Assembly: GCA_023414975.1 (NCBI GenBank)
Contig: JAEZMI010000387.1
Span: 1 to 34,313, forward strand
From: Pseudomonadota bacterium
GTDB lineage: Bacteria > Pseudomonadota > Alphaproteobacteria > Rhizobiales > Xanthobacteraceae
Direction of reading: 5' to 3'
DNA: 34,313 nucleotides
Below the pieces are notes generated by a model, which saw only the letters and a list, made by a program, of their open reading frames with translations, ran no database searches and was not told the DNA's origin. Shown here piece after piece: positions 14,923-23,318 of this stretch. Position 1 is the first letter of the stretch; the number at the start of each line of letters is the position of its first letter. Position numbers and translations under genes: made by a program.

Positions 14923-16113
14923 TCAGCATTCCTCGCATGCCGCGGTCTCCCGCTCCCGCACCAGCCCGCCATCGCGCCGTTCCAGCGCCTGCGAGACCAT
15001 GCACAGGCCGAGGGCCCCCACCGCGAGCGCGGCGCTGACCCAGGGCAGGTCGGCATAACCGATGCCGACGGTGATGGCGCCGCCGCCGATCCACGCGCCG
15101 GCGGCGTTGCCCAGGTTGAAGGCGCCCTGGTTGAGCGTCGAGGCGAGGTTGGGCGCGCCCAGCGCCGCATCCACCACGCGGGTCTGGATCGGCGGCACCA
15201 CGGCGAAAACGAGTATGCCCCAGACGAAGACCGTGGCGATGGCGGCGACCGCGGAGGCGCTGGTGAACACCAGGGCGACCATCACCACGGCAAGGCCGAT
15301 AAAGGTCGCCATCAGCGAGGGCATGAGGCGCCAGTCCGCCAGGCGCCCGCCGAGGATGTTGCCGATGGTGATGCCGACGCCGAAAAGCAGCAGCACGTAG
15401 GTGACGGTGTGCGGGGTCAGGCCCGTCACCTCGCGCAGCAGCGGCGCGATATAGGTGAAGACGGTGAACAGGCTGGCCGAGGCGAGCACGCTCATCAGCA
15501 TGGTCAGCACCACCTGCGGGCGCTTCAGCACGGCGAATTCCTTGATGATGTTGCCGGCGGAATGGGGAATGTCGCGCGGCACCCACAGCGCGATGGCGCT
15601 GACGGCGAGGATGCCGATGAGCACCACCGCCCAGAAGGTCGACCGCCATCCCCACGCCTGGCCGAGCGCGGTGCCGAGCGGCACGCCGAGCACATTGGCA
15701 AGCGTCAGCCCGGCGAACATCAGCGCGATGGCGCTGGCGCGCTGGTTCACCGGCACGAGGCTCGCCGCCACCACCGCGCCGATGCCGAAGAAGGCGCCGT
15801 GGCAGAAGGCGGTGACGACGCGGGCGCCCATCAGGAACCAGTAATCCGGCGCGACGGCGCACAGAAAATTGCCGAGCACGAACATGCTGGCGAGGCCCAT
15901 CAGCGTTGCCTTGCGGGGCAGCGAATTGGTGATGACCGCCACGATGGGCGCGCCGACGACGACGCCCAGCGCATAGCCCGTCACCAAGAGGCCCGCCGCC
16001 GGGATGGAGACGCCGAGATCGGCGGCCACTTCGGGCAGCAGCCCCATGATGACGAATTCGGTGGTGCCAATGCCGAAGGAAGCCATGGCCAGGGCCAACA
16101 GCGGTAGCTGCAT
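14923..16113 (-). CDS. MFS efflux transporter (AraJ/YdhP/PunC-like)
   Basis: This 396-residue twelve-helix major facilitator starts MQLPLLALAMASFGIGTTEF, the hallmark of the AraJ/YdhP/chloramphenicol-resistance-like (DHA1) group. It keeps the signature loop after helix 2 (ITNSLPRKATLMGL, a diverged GxxxD-R/K-x-G-R-R/K motif) and ARVVTAFCHGAFFGIGAV in helices 4-5. It probably exports sugars, purines or drugs by proton antiport; the exact substrate is unknown. The C-terminus holds a short acidic, Cys-containing tail. The gene is 211 bp downstream of moaA on the same strand, a gap large enough for its own promoter. Confidence 0.9.
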   Translation of the reverse strand: MQLPLLALAMASFGIGTTEFVIMGLLPEVAADLGVSIPAAGLLVTGYALGVVVGAPIVAVITNSLPRKATLMGLASMFVLGNFLCAVAPDYWFLMGARVVTAFCHGAFFGIGAVVAASLVPVNQRASAIALMFAGLTLANVLGVPLGTALGQAWGWRSTFWAVVLIGILAVSAIALWVPRDIPHSAGNIIKEFAVLKRPQVVLTMLMSVLASASLFTVFTYIAPLLREVTGLTPHTVTYVLLLFGVGITIGNILGGRLADWRLMPSLMATFIGLAVVMVALVFTSASAVAAIATVFVWGILVFAVVPPIQTRVVDAALGAPNLASTLNQGAFNLGNAAGAWIGGGAITVGIGYADLPWVSAALAVGALGLCMVSQALERRDGGLVRERETAACEEC

Positions 16114-16282
16114 GGTCGATCACGCCCGGAAGAGAGAATCAGGAGGAAGCTTGGTAGCGCCGCGCATGCCGGAGAGCTATGCACATCCTGTTGCGATGCA
16201 GCAATATGCGGTGGAGCAAGGCACCCATGCGCGCGTGAGCGGCGGCGGCCGGGCTGCCGCAGATCGCTCTAGATATGCAGCG

Positions 16283-16312
16283 GCAAGGTGTGGCGCCGCA
16301 AGGTGTGGCGCC
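16283..16312. repeat. Perfect 15-nt tandem duplication between moaA and the MFS gene
   Basis: GCAAGGTGTGGCGCC occurs twice in direct contact (16283-16297 and 16298-16312), about a dozen bases beyond the moaA stop. It is non-coding here, which shows that 15-nt units are not confined to coding sequence. Confidence 0.95.
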
Positions 16313-16324
16313 CGAAGAGGCGGC

Positions 16325-17371
16325 TCAGCCGCCGGTGACGCTCATGTGCCGGCGCAGCGCCGGCGGGCGGCCGGGGCGGTCGATCACGAAATCATGGCCC
16401 TTGGGCTTGCGGAAAATCGCGTCGTCGAGGGCCGCGTGCAGCTTTTCATCGCTTTCGGACGCGCGCAGCGGCGCCCGCAGATCCGCCGCGTCGTCCTGGC
16501 CGAGGCACATATAGAGCGTGCCGGTGCAGGTGACGCGCACGCGGTTGCAGCCTTCGCAGAAATTATGCGTCAGCGGCGTGATGAAGCCGAGCCGGCCGCC
16601 CGTCTCCTTGATCGACACATAGCGCGCGGGGCCGCCGGTGCGGAAGGGAATGTCCTCCAGCGTCCAGCGCTCGGCGAGGCGGGCGCGCACGGTGGAGAGC
16701 GGCAGATACTGGTCGATGCGCTCGGCCCCGGTCTCGCCCAGCGGCATGACCTCGATGAGCGACAGGTCCATGCCGCGGCCATGCGCCCACTCGACGAGCG
16801 CGGGGATTTCCGCCTCGTTCTCACCGGCCAGCGCCACGGCGTTGAGCTTCACATGGATTCCGGCGTTCTGCGCGGCGTCGATGCCCGCGAGCACCTTGGA
16901 AAGGTCGCCCCAGCGGGTGAGGGCGCGGAAGCGCTGCGGATCCAGCGTGTCCAGCGAGACATTGATGCGCTTGACGCCGCAGGCCGCGAGTTCGCCGGCG
17001 AAGCGGGCGAGCTGCGAGCCGTTGGTGGTGAGCGTCAACTCCTCCAGCGCGCCCGAATCGAGATGGCGCGAGAGCGAGCGGAACAGCGTCATCACGTCCC
17101 GCCGGACCAGCGGTTCGCCGCCGGTGAGCCGCAACTTCCTTACCCCGCGCGCCACGAAGGCCGAGCAGAGGCGGTCCAGCTCCTCCAGCGTCAGCAATTC
17201 GGGCTTGGGCAGGAAGGTCATGTGCTCCGCCATGCAGTACACACAGCGGAAGTCGCAGCGGTCGGTGACGGAAACGCGCAGATAGGTGACGGCGCGACCG
17301 AACGTGTCGACGAGCGGGGCGCGCGGCGCCTCCCGCTGGAACTTGTCGATGAGGGCTTCCCGATGGTCCAC
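16325..17371 (-). CDS. moaA: GTP 3',8-cyclase
   Basis: MoaA is a radical-SAM enzyme that rearranges GTP to 3',8-cyclo-GTP, the first step in molybdenum cofactor synthesis. The 348-residue product has the N-terminal cluster motif Cys39-x3-Cys43-x2-Cys46 (TDRCDFRCVYC), the SAM-binding RLTGGEPLVRRD, a second cluster Cys272-x2-Cys275-x13-Cys289 (CEGCNRVRVTC onward), and the C-terminal Gly-Gly needed for activity. The start is GTG at 17371 with GGGAG six bases upstream. It stands alone here; no other moa or moe gene is in the window. The DUF971 gene lies divergently 270 bp away. Confidence 0.97.
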   Translation of the reverse strand: MDHREALIDKFQREAPRAPLVDTFGRAVTYLRVSVTDRCDFRCVYCMAEHMTFLPKPELLTLEELDRLCSAFVARGVRKLRLTGGEPLVRRDVMTLFRSLSRHLDSGALEELTLTTNGSQLARFAGELAACGVKRINVSLDTLDPQRFRALTRWGDLSKVLAGIDAAQNAGIHVKLNAVALAGENEAEIPALVEWAHGRGMDLSLIEVMPLGETGAERIDQYLPLSTVRARLAERWTLEDIPFRTGGPARYVSIKETGGRLGFITPLTHNFCEGCNRVRVTCTGTLYMCLGQDDAADLRAPLRASESDEKLHAALDDAIFRKPKGHDFVIDRPGRPPALRRHMSVTGG

Positions 17372-17641
17372 GCGTCACTCCCGCGGCGCCACCCTTGTCT
17401 TTTGCTAAGTGGCGCCAGTTCCAATCGTTTCTAAACGCTCGCCGGGCGGGTGCCAAGGCGCCGAACCCTATGGGGCGATTGCCGCCGTCACTTGACGGTC
17501 CTCATCGCGGTCACTTGCCGGTGAGGTCTTCCCGGTCCGCCCGCCGCGCCGGAGCTCTCTCGTTCCGGCAACGCCTTGGCGAGCGGCCCGCCCGCCTCTA
17601 TGTGGGGGACGCACGCGCGCGAACAAGCAAGGGGAGACGCC

Positions 17642-18022
17642 ATGACCGATGCCTGGCCGACGGAGATCAAGGTTCACAAGGACAAGAGCGCCCTGACCAT
17701 CGCCTTCGAGGACGGCGCCAATTTCACGCTCAGCGCGGAATATCTGCGGGTGGAAAGCCCCTCGGCGGAAGTGCAGGGCCATTCGCCGGCCGACCGGCAG
17801 CTCGTCTCCGGCAAGCGCGAGGTGCGGCTCCAGGAGGTGATCCCGGTCGGCAATTACGCGGTGCGGCTGATCTTCGACGACGGCCACTCGACCGGCATCT
17901 ACACCTGGGACACGTTCCACCAGCTCGGCCGCGAACATGAGACGCGCTGGACGCGCTATCTGCAGGAACTCGCCGCCAAGAACCTGTCCCGCGACCTGCC
18001 GGGAACGGTGCGGCGGCATTGA
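17642..18022 (+). CDS. DUF971 (gamma-butyrobetaine hydroxylase-like N-terminal domain) protein
   Basis: This 126-residue protein consists of the DUF971 domain alone. Diagnostic features are PTEIKVHKDKSALTIAFEDG, LSAEYLRVESPSAEVQGH, VRLQEVIPVGNYAVRLIFDD and the characteristic TGIYTWDTFHQLG. The domain occurs in carnitine-synthesis dioxygenases and, fused behind Mrp, in plastid HCF101; in bacteria it is usually a small free protein with no settled function. GGGGAGAC precedes the ATG. It is divergent from moaA and convergent with the L,D-transpeptidase gene. A role in Fe-S handling together with Mrp is inference from the HCF101 fusion. Confidence 0.9.
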   Translation: MTDAWPTEIKVHKDKSALTIAFEDGANFTLSAEYLRVESPSAEVQGHSPADRQLVSGKREVRLQEVIPVGNYAVRLIFDDGHSTGIYTWDTFHQLGREHETRWTRYLQELAAKNLSRDLPGTVRRH

Positions 18023-18034
18023 TCGGTCGATGCC

Positions 18035-18124
18035 GTCATCCCGGCCGGAGGCGAAGCCGGAGAGCCGGGATCGCCCTCCGTTCCCGCGACGATCCCGGAT
18101 CGGCCTGCGGCCGTCCGGGATGAC
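18035..18124. repeat. Palindromic intergenic repeat element (REP-like) between convergent genes
   Basis: The element begins GTCATCCCGG and ends with its complement CCGGGATGAC, with further paired sections inside (GGCGAAGCC region and CGGCCTGCGGCCG). This is the form of the short dispersed palindromes common between alphaproteobacterial genes. It fills nearly the whole 114-bp gap between two stop codons and could serve as a two-way transcription end. Confidence 0.75.
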
Positions 18125-18136
18125 ATCAAGGCCGCG

Positions 18137-18730
18137 TCAGTTCAGGACGACCACCTTGGTGCCGACATTCACCCGGCTGTAGAGGTCGGCGACGTCGTCA
18201 TTGGTCATGCGGAAGCAGCCCGAGGACACCGCCTGCCCGATCGTCTCCGGCTCGTTGGAGCCGTGGATGCGGTAGAGCGAGGAGCCCAGATACATGGCGC
18301 GCGCGCCGAGCGGGTTGTCGATGCCGCCGGGCATGTAGCGCGGCAGGTCGGGGCGGCGCTTCAGCATCTGCGGCGGCGGGGTCCAGCCCGGCCATTCGGC
18401 CTTGCGGGTGATGGTCTTCACGCCCGACCAGCGGAAGCCGTCGCGGCCGACGCCGATGCCGTATTTCAGCGCCGTGCCGTCGGACTGCACGAGATAGAGC
18501 CGGCGCTCGGCGGTGTTCACCACGATGGTGCCGGGACCATAGGGGCCCTCATAGCGCACCGTGGTGCGGCGGATGGGCGAGCCGCCATAACCGCTTTTCG
18601 GGCCGATGCCGAAATCATACGGCTTGGGAAACACATTGGTGAGCGCCAGGGTCTGCGCCGAGACCGGCGCGGCCCCCATCCAGCCCAGCGTGGCGACCAG
18701 TGCCGCCGCGGCCCAGTTCCTCATTCGCAT
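18137..18730 (-). CDS. L,D-transpeptidase (YkuD family), periplasmic
   Basis: This 197-residue protein has a signal peptide (MRMRNWAAAALVATLGWMGA, cleavage near VSA-QT). The YkuD catalytic motif is intact: His156 in IHGSNEP, then Ser170-Gly171-Cys172 in SSGCFRM, with Cys172 the nucleophile. Such enzymes form 3-3 peptidoglycan cross-links or attach outer-membrane proteins to peptidoglycan; in Hyphomicrobiales the latter is known for beta-barrels related to the one encoded at 20375. The ATG at 18730 has GAGG upstream; an ATG two codons later is also served by AGG. The Pro-rich MLKRRPDLPRYMPGG region is usual for this subgroup. Confidence 0.92.
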   Translation of the reverse strand: MRMRNWAAAALVATLGWMGAAPVSAQTLALTNVFPKPYDFGIGPKSGYGGSPIRRTTVRYEGPYGPGTIVVNTAERRLYLVQSDGTALKYGIGVGRDGFRWSGVKTITRKAEWPGWTPPPQMLKRRPDLPRYMPGGIDNPLGARAMYLGSSLYRIHGSNEPETIGQAVSSGCFRMTNDDVADLYSRVNVGTKVVVLN

Positions 18731-18888
18731 CCTGCCCTCACAACTCTCGTCGCGCCGGCGTGCCGCGCCGGCCTTGCCCGATTGTTGCCGCATCGGCAGC
18801 GATCCGTCGATGGCTCGACCCTCGACTTCGCGCCGCGCGATGCCGGATTGCCCGTTCCGGAGGGCGGGGGAGGTTGCTTTGTCGGCGG

Positions 18889-19983
18889 CTATGGCGCGGC
18901 GGCCACACCTGCCGGCTTCGCCTTGGCGGGCTTGGCGCTCGCCTTGTCGTCGCGGCGCAGCTGAGCAACGTCATGCTGGAGGACCAGGCCGCGGATGACC
19001 GGATGATCCCAGACGCTGCCGCCGGCCGGGGCCGCGAGCGGCGCGGGCGGGACGGGCAGCGCGTCGAGCAGCGCGTCCGCGTCGTTGAGGCCGATGGGCC
19101 GCCAGTGCGCGTCGATGTCGGCCATCAGCCCCGCCCAGTCCGTCGCCTTCGCGCGCGGCTGGCCATAGGCGCGCAGCGTCTCGCGCCCCATGCCGCGATA
19201 AAGGTCGACGATGCGCAGATCCACATGGCCGTCCGGATCGAGAGCGAGATCGATCGGGCCCGGCGTGTCGCCCTGGGGCGAGAAATAAAGGCAGGGAATG
19301 CCGTAGCTCTCGGCGATCACCATGCCGTGGAGGCTCGTGGAGACGATGCGCTCGCAGGCGCGGATTTCATCGATCTTGTCGCGCACGCCATCGATCGAGA
19401 TCGGCGTGACGGTGGTGATGAGGTGCACGTCGTCGGCGAAGTCGGCCGGCACGACATAGCGCGCATCCGCCGCGTGCGGGTGGGCCTCATAGTCGCGGTC
19501 GGCGAGCTCGGACAGATGGAGAATGCAGCCGAGCTTCCATTTCTTGGCGACGGGCGCGGCGTGGAATCGCGGCAGCAGCCAGACCGGGTCGCCATAGATG
19601 CCGCTGCCGGCGGCGCCGGCGTTCAGCAGGCGCTCGGAGACCGGCCCGCGCGTCGCGCGCACATGGAAGCGGCTGTCCGGTGAGGGGATGAAGGGCTGGC
19701 GCTCGTCGGCGCCCTTGCCGGGGTTGAGCCAGTTCGAGCAGCCCGTGCCCCAGAAGTAGACGTCGCCGCCGGAGAAGCCGTGGCCGATGGTGCCGACGGC
19801 GGCCATGCGGGGGGAGGTCGACTTGGTCGGCACGCGGTGGACCGGCAGCCCGCTCGCCAGCGAGACCATGATCGGGCTCAGGGCATCGCCAAAATTGAGA
19901 TAATTCATCTGCATCGTCGAGCCGGCCCATCCCAGTGGAATGCTACCGGTCTCGCGCGCAATCTCCTCGATCAGTCCACGCAT
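18889..19983 (-). CDS. Polysaccharide pyruvyltransferase family protein
   Basis: This 364-residue probable cytosolic glycan-modifying enzyme resembles the polysaccharide pyruvyltransferase (PF04230) family, which adds a pyruvate ketal to sugars. Supporting motifs are LNFGDALSPIMV near the N-terminus, ATRGPVSERLL, YGDPVWLLPRF and the family core STSLHGMVIAESYGIPCLYF. The last 60 residues are a Pro/Ala/Lys-rich tail. GGAGG lies four bases before the ATG, which settles the start. It is a single gene without other exopolysaccharide genes around it, so its acceptor is unknown. Confidence 0.8.
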   Translation of the reverse strand: MRGLIEEIARETGSIPLGWAGSTMQMNYLNFGDALSPIMVSLASGLPVHRVPTKSTSPRMAAVGTIGHGFSGGDVYFWGTGCSNWLNPGKGADERQPFIPSPDSRFHVRATRGPVSERLLNAGAAGSGIYGDPVWLLPRFHAAPVAKKWKLGCILHLSELADRDYEAHPHAADARYVVPADFADDVHLITTVTPISIDGVRDKIDEIRACERIVSTSLHGMVIAESYGIPCLYFSPQGDTPGPIDLALDPDGHVDLRIVDLYRGMGRETLRAYGQPRAKATDWAGLMADIDAHWRPIGLNDADALLDALPVPPAPLAAPAGGSVWDHPVIRGLVLQHDVAQLRRDDKASAKPAKAKPAGVAAAP

Positions 19984-20374
19984 GGAACCTCCAGCGGTTG
20001 TTCGCAGTTGATGCGCGACTGTGCGACTACTTTGGGGGATGGGGCAATGCGTAGCGCAATACCATAGAGACAGGGTTCCCCTCGCGGGAATACAACCCGT
20101 GCGTGGGGTGCTGCGGCGCAGCATCCGAGGCAGGGATTCGGGCGCTGCGTTGGCCGGTTAAAGAACCCTTTACGCAGCGATTGCCTGAATAGTAGTCACT
20201 GTAGTAGTTTTAAGCATTATTATACCGCTATACGGTATCATGATGCTATTTTAACTCAGATAGCTACGTAATGTGACTGTAATAGAACTGTCTAGCTGTG
20301 CTTTCTGTGCACTAGTTGAGGCACTATACGGCTGCTAGGCTTGCTCCAGTATCGTCATTCTGAGGGGTCTCCCG
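19984..20374. other. Gene-free AT-rich intergenic region upstream of the outer-membrane barrel gene
   Basis: No gene is seen. From about 20160 to 20345 the composition turns AT-rich in a GC-rich window. It contains the inverted repeat ATACCG-ctata-CGGTAT (20222-20238), and the octamer CTATACGG occurs there (20228-20235) and again at 20324-20331. TATACG at 20325-20330 could be a -10 element for the barrel gene, but no convincing -35 is present. It most likely holds the promoter and control region of that gene and of the divergent pyruvyltransferase gene. Confidence 0.6.
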
Positions 20375-21022
20375 ATGCGTAAGATTTCACTCTCCGCGGT
20401 TGCAGTGGTGCTCATGGGCGGTTCCGCCTTCGCCGCCGATCTTCCTGTCAAGGCGGCGGCCCCCGCCTATGTGGCGGCCGTTCCTGTCTTCACCTGGCAG
20501 GGCTTCTATCTCGGCGCCAATGCCGGCTATGGCTGGGGCAGCTCGGACTTCGACAACGGCTTCGAACTGGGTGGCCAGGACGGCGGCATCGTCGGCGGTC
20601 AGATCGGTTATAACTGGCAGTGGGACAATGTGGTGTTCGGTGTCGAAGCCGACCTGCAGTATGCCGATCTGAGCACTGGTTATAACTTCGCGAGCGGCGG
20701 CTCGATCACCACCAACCTCGACTATTTCGGCACCGTGCGCGCCCGCCTCGGCTATGCCTTCGACATGTTCCTGCCCTATGTCACCGGCGGTCTCGCCTAC
20801 GGCAAGAACAAGGTCGATTTCAACTATCTGACCGGCCCGGCTTCGGACAGCAACACCCATGTCGGCTACACGGTCGGCGCTGGCGCGGAATACGCCTTCT
20901 CGTCGAACTGGAGCGCCAAGGTCGAATATCTGTGGACCGACCTCGGCAGCGAGGAATATCGCGGCCGCGACGTGGACGTCTCCTTCAGCACCGTCCGCGC
21001 CGGCATCAACTACCGCTTCTGA
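20375..21022 (+). CDS. Outer-membrane beta-barrel protein (Omp25/RopB-like)
   Basis: The 215-residue precursor has a signal peptide cleaved after AFA-ADLP, the usual start of the mature Hyphomicrobiales Omp25/Omp31-type porin-like barrels. Eight amphipathic strands follow, including FTWQGFYLGANAGYGWG, GGIVGGQIGYNWQ, FGVEADLQYADL and the last strand FSTVRAGINYRF, ending in the Phe recognised by the BAM machinery. GAGGGG lies about eight bases before the ATG. Such proteins are abundant structural outer-membrane proteins; in Brucella and Agrobacterium relatives are tied to peptidoglycan by L,D-transpeptidases. A long AT-rich leader and downstream hairpins fit strong, independent expression. Confidence 0.93.
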   Translation: MRKISLSAVAVVLMGGSAFAADLPVKAAAPAYVAAVPVFTWQGFYLGANAGYGWGSSDFDNGFELGGQDGGIVGGQIGYNWQWDNVVFGVEADLQYADLSTGYNFASGGSITTNLDYFGTVRARLGYAFDMFLPYVTGGLAYGKNKVDFNYLTGPASDSNTHVGYTVGAGAEYAFSSNWSAKVEYLWTDLGSEEYRGRDVDVSFSTVRAGINYRF

Positions 21023-21034
21023 TCGGTCTCAACG

Positions 21035-21054
21035 GACCGGCCTATCGGCCGGTC
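21035..21054 (+). terminator. Hairpin just after the barrel gene
   Basis: GACCGGCC and its complement (21035-21042 and 21047-21054) form a perfect 8-bp stem with a 4-nt loop, 13 bp past the stop codon. Only TTCC follows, so termination would be weak; 3'-end protection is equally possible. Confidence 0.5.
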
Positions 21055-21074
21055 TTCCGACCTGACGACCAACT

Positions 21075-21120
21075 CGCCCGGATGGCCCGCACCCCGCGGA
21101 CTGTCCGGGCGATTTGTTTT
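21075..21120 (+). terminator. Probable rho-independent terminator of the barrel gene
   Basis: CGCCCGGA (21075-21082) pairs with TCCGGGCG (21104-21111) across a 21-nt GC-rich loop and is followed by ATTTGTTTT. It is better placed as the terminator than the hairpin at 21035. Confidence 0.65.
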
Positions 21121-21281
21121 GGGAAACCGCCGCGCGGGCACGCGGGACGCGGCGGCGGCCCGGCGATCCTGGGCGCGGTCCGGCCCCGGCCGGGCCCGAG
21201 AAGGTAGATCCAACCGCCAGGACGAAGGGACGGTTGGACGGAAGTTTGGGTCAACGTCAGCTCCGGCGAGATGGCTTGCGA

Positions 21282-22316
21282 TCAGACCAGAGGAGGATTG
21301 AGACGTGCGAACCCCGCCTGCTGGCGATAGGGCGTGTGGGGATAGGGTGGCAGCACGTCGCTGGCCGCATCCAGAGCCGCCATCTGCTCGCGCGTGAGGG
21401 CCCAACCGACGGCGCCGAGGTTCTGGCGCAGCTGTTCCTCGTTGCGGGCACCGATGATGACGGACGACACCGTGGGACGCTGCAACAGCCAGTTGATGGC
21501 GATCTGCGGCACGGTCCTCCCGGTTTCCTCGGCGATGGCATCGAGAGCATCGACGACACGGTAGAGATGCTCGTCCTCGACAGGCGGTGCGAACATGGCG
21601 GTCTCGTGCAGGCGGCTGCCCGCGGGAATGGGCGCGCCGCGCCGGATCTTCCCCGTGAGCCGGCCCCAGCCCAGCGGGCTCCACACCAGCGCCCCGACGC
21701 CCTGGTCCGCACCGAGCGGCATCAGGTCGGCCTCATAGGCGCGGCCGATCAGGGAGTAATAGACCTGATGAGCGACGTAGCGAGGGCGCCCATCGCGATC
21801 CGCGGCAGCCAGCGATTTCATCAGTTGCCAGCCGGGATAGTTGGAGACGCCAGTGTATCGGACCTTGCCTGCCGCGACGAGGATTTCAAGCGTGCCAAGC
21901 AGTTCCTCGACGGGCGTCGAGGCATCGAAAGCGTGCAGTTGCAGCAGGTCGATGTAATCCGTGCCGAGCCGGCGCAGGGCCGCCTCGACCTGCCGGATCA
22001 GGCGGCTGCGCGACACGCCCCAGTCGGCCGGGCCGTCGCCGGTCGGCAAACCGGTCTTGGTCGAGATCAACACGGCGTCGCGCCGTCCCCGTACGGCTTC
22101 GCCCAGTACCCGTTCGGAGGCACCGTCGGAATAGACGTCGGCGCTGTCGAACAGGTTGACGCCCGATTCCAGGCAGATGTCGACCAGCCGGCGCGCTTCA
22201 TCGACATCGCTGCGACCCCATGCGCTGAACAGCGGCCCGGTGCCGCCGAACGTCCCGGTACCGAAACCGAGAACGGGAACCCGCAGCCCAGACGATCCCA
22301 ACTGGCGATATTCCAC
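21282..22316 (-). CDS. Aldo/keto reductase
   Basis: This 344-residue NADPH-dependent oxidoreductase has a TIM barrel of the AKR superfamily. It shows EYRQLGSSGLRVPVLGFGTG at the start, FDSADVYSDGASERVLGEA with the catalytic Asp and Tyr, STKTG with the catalytic Lys, LLQLHAFD with the catalytic His, and VIIGARNEEQLRQNLGA for the cofactor phosphate. The preferred start is a GTG at 22314-22316, since GGAGG stands five bases upstream and family members begin MEYRQLG; an ATG four codons earlier has no ribosome binding site. It is divergent from a LysR gene that probably controls it. The natural substrate is unknown. Confidence 0.92.
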   Translation of the reverse strand: MEYRQLGSSGLRVPVLGFGTGTFGGTGPLFSAWGRSDVDEARRLVDICLESGVNLFDSADVYSDGASERVLGEAVRGRRDAVLISTKTGLPTGDGPADWGVSRSRLIRQVEAALRRLGTDYIDLLQLHAFDASTPVEELLGTLEILVAAGKVRYTGVSNYPGWQLMKSLAAADRDGRPRYVAHQVYYSLIGRAYEADLMPLGADQGVGALVWSPLGWGRLTGKIRRGAPIPAGSRLHETAMFAPPVEDEHLYRVVDALDAIAEETGRTVPQIAINWLLQRPTVSSVIIGARNEEQLRQNLGAVGWALTREQMAALDAASDVLPPYPHTPYRQQAGFARLNPPLV

Positions 22317-22346
22317 GCAAGCCTCCATGAACGACGATGATCTGTC

Positions 22347-22425
22347 GACGCAAAGATGGACGGCATTCCTTCCAGCGAATAGGCTGATGAGAGGCCAAGG
22401 ATTTTTGATCTGGACGCAAAGATGG
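22347..22425. promoter_or_regulatory. Pair of identical 13-nt direct repeats in the AKR/LysR divergent promoter
   Basis: GACGCAAAGATGG occurs at 22347-22359 and again at 22413-22425, with the copies 66 bp apart. The second covers the lysR start codon. Position suggests binding sites for the LysR regulator, with autorepression from the second; this is inference. Confidence 0.5.
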
Positions 22426-23318
22426 GGCTGGATGGTACGGATCGCGCCCGCGAGCTGGAAGTTTTCTCCGCGATCGCGCGCACCGGCAGCTTCTCCGCCG
22501 GCGGCCGCGCGCTGGGCCTGACGCCCTCGGCGGTGAGCCGGACGGTCGACCGGATCGAGGCGCGCCTCGGCGTCAGGCTGTTGATCCGCACGACGCGCGC
22601 GCTCACGCTCACCATGGAGGGACAAAGCTATCTCGCGGCCGCCCGGCGGATCCTGGCGGACATCGACGAGGCCGAGCGCATCATCGCGGACCAGGGGGCG
22701 CCGCGCGGGCGGCTACGGGTGAGCGCCGGCTTTTCTCATGGCCGGCTCTGCGTGGTGCCGTTGCTCGGCGACTTCACCCGCCTCTACCCCCACATCCTGC
22801 TCGACATCAGCCTGACCGACACGGTCGTCGACGTGGCCGCGGGACAAGCGGATGTGGCGATCCGGTTCGGGCCGCTGGCCGACAGTGCGCTGACCGCGCG
22901 GCGGATCGGCGAGACCGGCCGCACCATTGTGGCGTCACCCGACTATCTTGCGCGGCACGGCACGCCGCAGGTTCCGGAAGACCTGCTCGGCCATAACTGC
23001 CTGAACTTCAACTTCCGCCGCGCCGAGCCGGTATGGCCCTTTCGCCGCGAGGGGCGCGACTATGCGCTGACAGTCACCGGGAATATCGAGGCCAATAATG
23101 GCGAGACGCTGGGCCAGCTTGCGGTGGATGGGGTCGGCATTACCCGCGTCGGCACGTTCCGCATCATCGACGATGTGACGGCGGGCCGGCTGGTGCCGAT
23201 CCTCGAGGCGTTCAACCCCGGCGATGTGGAGCCGATCCATGCCGTCTTCATGGGCGGCGCCAACATGCCCGCACGCGTGCGCGTCTTCGTGGACTTTCTG
23301 GCGGACCGCCTGCGCTGA
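22422..23318 (+). CDS. LysR-family transcriptional regulator
   Basis: This 298-residue regulator has the LysR winged helix-turn-helix at residues 10-68 (LEVFSAIARTGSFSAGGRAL, then LTPSAVSRTVDRIEARLGVRLLIR in two halves) and an effector-binding domain from about 95 that belongs to the CrgA/DsdA-like group (RGRLRVSAGFSHGR, ADVAIRFGPLADSAL). It binds DNA as a dimer or tetramer and responds to a small ligand not identifiable here. It is divergent from the aldo/keto reductase gene across about 105 bp, the classic arrangement for a regulator and its target. Confidence 0.93.
   Translation: MGLDGTDRARELEVFSAIARTGSFSAGGRALGLTPSAVSRTVDRIEARLGVRLLIRTTRALTLTMEGQSYLAAARRILADIDEAERIIADQGAPRGRLRVSAGFSHGRLCVVPLLGDFTRLYPHILLDISLTDTVVDVAAGQADVAIRFGPLADSALTARRIGETGRTIVASPDYLARHGTPQVPEDLLGHNCLNFNFRRAEPVWPFRREGRDYALTVTGNIEANNGETLGQLAVDGVGITRVGTFRIIDDVTAGRLVPILEAFNPGDVEPIHAVFMGGANMPARVRVFVDFLADRLR

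Noticed and set aside
21209..21238. Hairpin TCCAACCG/CGGTTGGA downstream of the aldo/keto reductase gene
   Set aside because: The 14-nt loop and the lack of a T-run on the minus strand make a terminator call unsafe.
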